Positions 61,206 to 64,000 of a stretch of 64,000 nucleotides of DNA are shown here, in pieces. The notes under the pieces are model-generated. The model was not told the DNA's origin. It ran no database searches and worked only from the letters and a program-made list of their open reading frames with translations. The DNA is taken from NCBI GenBank assembly GCA_965226755.1, contig CBDDDT010000003.1:1116001-1180000 (forward strand), written 5' to 3'. Every line of letters starts with the position of its first letter. Positions within the stretch are counted from its first letter, which is position 1. The stretch is from Bog-113 sp965226755. Lineage in GTDB: Bacteria > Acidobacteriota > Terriglobia > Bryobacterales > Bryobacteraceae. Both the position numbers and the translations under genes were made by a program.

Positions 61206-61412
61206 ATGCTAACCCGCCGAAATCTGATGGCCGTCGCCGCGGCCACGGCCACGGGCGCGCTCGCGGTCCCCCTGGCTGCCGCGCAGACCGCGTCCCCCGA
61301 AACCACATCGATCCCGCCGGCTGCGCACGACACCATCGCCTCTCATGCGCGGGCTCTCGCGCTTGTGGCGCTCCCGCAAGCCACCGAGCCGGCATTCGCA
61401 TTCAAGGCCTGA
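61206..61412 (+). CDS. Small protein with Tat-like leader
   Basis: A 68-residue ORF, TRRNLMAVAAATATGALAVP at its start, then an Ala/Thr/Pro-rich stretch and HDTIASHARALALVALPQATEPAFAFKA. The RRNLM motif plus hydrophobic run resembles a Tat signal. There is no recognised domain after it. TAGAAT (61191-61196) ends 9 bases before the ATG. It ends 6 bases before the amidase start; it might be a decayed or detached leader region, but the frame does not run into the amidase. Confidence 0.45.
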   Translation: MLTRRNLMAVAAATATGALAVPLAAAQTASPETTSIPPAAHDTIASHARALALVALPQATEPAFAFKA

Positions 61413-61418
61413 TCTCTC

Positions 61419-62846
61419 ATGGCCGCACTTTCAGAGGAACTTTGTTTCGCGACGATCGCCGAATTGAGCGCGAAGCTGCGCTCCCGCCAGGTCTCCGCCG
61501 TCGAACTCGCGCGCGGATTTGGCGAGCGCCTCGATCAGTTCGGTCCCGGCTTGAACGCGCTGGCATTGTCGCTCGTGAAATCCGCGATCAAATCCGCGCA
61601 CGAAGTGGACGGCGACCTCAAGCGGGAGCGCTGGCGCGGGGCGCTTCAGGGGATTCCCTACGGGGTCAAAGATCTTCTTAGCGTCGCTAAGCACGCGACC
61701 ACGTGGGGCGCAAAACCTTACGCGGAGCAGGTATTCGATTACGACGCCACAGCCGTAGCCAGGCTGAATAAAGTGGGCGCCTTGCTTCTCGGCAAGCTGG
61801 CGATGGTGGAACTGGCGGGCGCCGGCGGATACAACACCGCGGCAGCGTCCCTGTTCGGCCCGGGACTCAACCCCTGGAACAAAACGCGCTGGTCCGGCGG
61901 ATCCTCCAGCGGAAGCGCCGCCGTTGTCGCCGCCGGTCTGGCGCCGTTCGCCATCGGATCGGAAACGTCCGGATCTCTCCTGACGCCCGCCGCTTTCTGT
62001 GGGGTTACCGCCCTGCGGCCAACGTACGGCTTGGTCAGCCGGCATGGCTCGATGCCGCTCGCATGGACCATGGATAAGATCGGGCCGATCTGCCGTTCCG
62101 CCGAAGATTGCGGGCTAGTGCTTCAAACCATCGCGGGCGCGGACCATCAGGACCCCGGCTCGGCGGGCAAGAGCTTCTACTACACGCCCCAATACTCGCG
62201 GCATTTTTCCGATCTCACGCTCGGGTTCTCTCCGGCTGACTTCGATCAGTGGCCATCGCCAGCCGCCCGCCCCATCTTCCGCCAGGCGCTCGCCGTGCTT
62301 TTCGATTGCAAACTAAAACAGCAAGAGACTAAACTCCCCGACTTTCCCTACGGGCCGATGGCCAGCCTGATCATCGGCGCGGAAGGCGCGTCCGTCTTCG
62401 AGGACTTGGTCAGCACCGGAAAAGTGGACCAACTCGCCGACCCGCAACAAATCGCCGGGCTGCGCGCTAACCGCGAGATCGCGGCTCGGGATTACCTTCG
62501 CGCCATGCGCATCAGCACGCTGGTGAAAGCAGGGATGCACGATCTTTTCTCTACAATTGACGTCCTCGTCGCGCCGACCCGCTATGACGTCGCGCCCAAG
62601 GTGTCTGACCCGTTGGACACCCAGGCCGCGAGCGCGCCGCCCACGCAAGATCCCGGTCTTCGCGCACTCATCCCGGCGGGAAATCTCGCGGGTCTTCCAG
62701 CGCTTTCGTTGCCGTGCGGCTTCGTTGAAGGACTGCCGGTCGGGCTGCAACTCGTCGGCCCCGCGTTCTCCGAGAACACGCTAATCGCTATCGGCAGGGC
62801 TTTTCAGCAACGAACGTCCTACCACCGCCAGCACCCGGCCGGCTGA
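61419..62846 (+). CDS. Amidase signature family protein
   Basis: A 475-residue amidase. The Lys-Ser-Ser triad is visible: Lys in GIPYGVKDLL, Ser in SGGSSSGSAA and the nucleophile in GSETSGSLLTPAAFCG. It has the general amidase fold shared with GatA. It lacks several GatA-specific residues around the second Ser region (GSDTGGS in GatA is GSETSGS here). Although gatB follows 28 bases later, I do not call it gatA. The substrate is unknown. The N-terminus has no signal peptide. Confidence 0.85.
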   Translation: MAALSEELCFATIAELSAKLRSRQVSAVELARGFGERLDQFGPGLNALALSLVKSAIKSAHEVDGDLKRERWRGALQGIPYGVKDLLSVAKHATTWGAKPYAEQVFDYDATAVARLNKVGALLLGKLAMVELAGAGGYNTAAASLFGPGLNPWNKTRWSGGSSSGSAAVVAAGLAPFAIGSETSGSLLTPAAFCGVTALRPTYGLVSRHGSMPLAWTMDKIGPICRSAEDCGLVLQTIAGADHQDPGSAGKSFYYTPQYSRHFSDLTLGFSPADFDQWPSPAARPIFRQALAVLFDCKLKQQETKLPDFPYGPMASLIIGAEGASVFEDLVSTGKVDQLADPQQIAGLRANREIAARDYLRAMRISTLVKAGMHDLFSTIDVLVAPTRYDVAPKVSDPLDTQAASAPPTQDPGLRALIPAGNLAGLPALSLPCGFVEGLPVGLQLVGPAFSENTLIAIGRAFQQRTSYHRQHPAG

Positions 62847-62874
62847 CTCCCGTCGCCCGACTAAACTAAAGACG

Positions 62875-64000
62875 ATGTCTGCCGTTCTTGAACAGCCAGC
62901 TCCCGATATTCTCGCCAGGTACGAGCCCGTCATCGGCCTGGAAGTCCACGTACAGCTCGGCACGCGCACTAAAATTTTTTGCGGCTGCCCGATCGAGTTT
63001 GGGCAGCCGCCCAACACCAACGTCTGCCCGGTCTGCCTGGGCCTGCCCGGCGCGCTGCCTGTTCTCAATCAGGCCGCCGTCGAACTCGCCCTCAAGGCGG
63101 CCATGGCCCTTGGATGCACCATCAATCCCGATTCGCGCTTCGCCCGCAAGAACTACTTCTATCCGGATCTTCCCAAGGGATACCAGATCTCCCAGTATGA
63201 CGAGCCGCTCGCCCAACACGGTCGCGTGGAGATTGTTCTGGACGGCGAGAAGAAGCGCATCGGGGTCACGCGCGTCCATATGGAAGATGATGCCGGCAAG
63301 AGCATCCATGACGGCTTCCCCGACTCGGAGCGCTATTCCTACGTCGATATCAATCGCTCCGGGGCGCCCCTGATTGAGATCGTAAGCGAGCCGGATATGC
63401 GCAACTCCGACGAGGCGTACGCTTACCTGACCGACATCAAGCAGGTTCTTCAGTTTGTCGGCGTATCCGACTGCGACATGGAGAAAGGCCAGCTGCGCTG
63501 CGACGCCAACGTCTCTGTGCGGCTTCGCGGCGCCGAGAAGTTCGGCGTCAAGGCCGAAGTAAAGAACCTCAACTCTTTCCGCTTCCTCAAGCTCGCGCTG
63601 GATTACGAAATCGGCCGCCAGATCACGCTGCTTGAATCGGGCGGCACGGTCCAACAGGAAACGCGCCTTTACAATTCCGACACCGGCGAGACCGTCAGCA
63701 TGCGCTCCAAGGAACACGCGCATGATTACCGCTACTTCCCTGAGCCGGACCTGGTTCCTCTGCGCATCACCCCGGATTGGGATGCTCGCGTTCGAGCCGC
63801 GATGCCCGAGCTGCCTGCCGCGCGGCGGGCCCGTTTCGTCGAGAATTACGGGCTGCGCGAATACGATGCGCAGGTTCTCACTCTGACCCGTGACACCAGC
63901 GACTACTACGAGAAAGCCTCCGTCGCTTCGGGCGATCCGAAAACCACGGCGAACTGGGTCATGGGCGATCTCGCCGCGTTTCTCAAAGCTGACGGCAAAG
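62875..64000 (+). CDS. gatB: Asp/Glu-tRNA amidotransferase subunit B, 5' part
   Basis: The first 375 codons of GatB, which transamidates misacylated Glu-tRNA-Gln or Asp-tRNA-Asn; the gene runs off the window. Signatures are EPVIGLEVHVQLGT, NTNVCPVCLGLPGALP, RKNYFYPDLPKGYQISQYD, DINRSGAPLIEIVSEPD and RSKEHAHDYRYFPEPDL. The zinc-site cysteines of the cradle domain (FCGCP, CPVC) are present. ATG 62875 is preceded by TAAACT ending 7 bases upstream and no Shine-Dalgarno. Confidence 0.96.
   Translation, partial: MSAVLEQPAPDILARYEPVIGLEVHVQLGTRTKIFCGCPIEFGQPPNTNVCPVCLGLPGALPVLNQAAVELALKAAMALGCTINPDSRFARKNYFYPDLPKGYQISQYDEPLAQHGRVEIVLDGEKKRIGVTRVHMEDDAGKSIHDGFPDSERYSYVDINRSGAPLIEIVSEPDMRNSDEAYAYLTDIKQVLQFVGVSDCDMEKGQLRCDANVSVRLRGAEKFGVKAEVKNLNSFRFLKLALDYEIGRQITLLESGGTVQQETRLYNSDTGETVSMRSKEHAHDYRYFPEPDLVPLRITPDWDARVRAAMPELPAARRARFVENYGLREYDAQVLTLTRDTSDYYEKASVASGDPKTTANWVMGDLAAFLKADGK

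Noticed and set aside
61419..62846. gatA identity for the amidase next to gatB
   Set aside because: The second catalytic segment and C-terminus differ from GatA; adjacency alone is not enough.
1..64000. tRNA, rRNA, CRISPR array, prophage or replication origin
   Set aside because: Intergenic gaps are short (all under about 240 bp outside pseudogenes) and none shows a cloverleaf, regular repeats, phage genes or DnaA-box clusters.

Overview
The window is a GC-rich, densely packed bacterial chromosome segment. It has no rRNA, tRNA, CRISPR array, prophage or intact insertion sequence that I can see. The gene set points to Acidobacteriota, probably a Solibacter/Bryobacter-like lineage. The evidence is a PEP-CTERM protein, a Tat-exported DUF1501 protein, a DUF1080 (3-keto-disaccharide hydrolase-type) protein, a DUF4097 protein, several secreted S9/alpha-beta hydrolases, split GcvP, a fused AroD-AroE and a full Tol-Pal cluster. 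The taxonomic call is an inference from gene content, not from a marker-gene tree.

Layout. 1-6 kb: tail of a hydrolase gene coupled to an AddB/AddA-like helicase-nuclease pair. 6-10.7 kb: secreted hydrolase, SIS-domain sugar-phosphate protein and ABC-F protein YbiT. 10.8-12.05 kb: a decayed locus in which a PEP-CTERM gene and a divergent esterase gene have both lost their 5' ends and abut, and the esterase also carries an in-frame stop. 12-14 kb: DUF1801 protein and a secreted alpha-amylase-family enzyme. 14-22.4 kb: mostly information-processing genes (miaB, a bifunctional nuclease, an S9 peptidase, tyrS, an acyltransferase, prfB with its programmed frameshift, a Sua5/TsaC protein). 22.4-26.5 kb: ArsA/Get3-like ATPase with a small cysteine-containing partner, then alpha-glucan phosphorylase. 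26.5-30 kb: BON protein, metX-metW and a CrtC/AttH-like lipocalin protein. 29.8-34.2 kb: carA-carB. 34.2-38.7 kb: DUF4097 protein, acyl-CoA carboxylase beta subunit, and an overlapping FAD oxidoreductase and cysteine-dioxygenase-like pair. 38.9-44.7 kb: DUF1501 protein, a short unlisted basic ORF and the glycine cleavage operon gcvT-gcvH-gcvPA-gcvPB. 44.8-49.8 kb: ECF-type sigma factor with a cysteine-rich putative anti-sigma factor, DUF1080 protein, an orphan IS630-like HTH protein, methylmalonyl-CoA mutase catalytic subunit and small proteins. 49.8-54.4 kb: glycosyltransferase, sigma-54 activator, RlpA and RecN. 54.5-59.6 kb: tolQ-tolR-tolA(frameshifted)-tolB-pal-cpoB. 59.7-64 kb: aroDE fusion, small Tat-leader ORF, amidase and the 5' part of gatB.

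Genes are tightly coupled. Many neighbours overlap by 1 or 4 bases, and two convergent pairs share one TTAA for both stop codons. Several genes have a -10-like hexamer only 6-9 bases before the start codon and no Shine-Dalgarno sequence, which suggests leaderless transcripts.

I found no convincing large novel defence or biosynthetic system. The most interesting items are the double 5'-truncation scar at about 11.35 kb, the SPY (not SPF) codon-recognition tripeptide in RF2, the single-base frameshift in tolA, the leaderless-promoter pattern, the ArsA ATPase with its small partner and leader ORF, the six-cysteine putative anti-sigma factor and the 45-residue basic ORF behind gcvPB.
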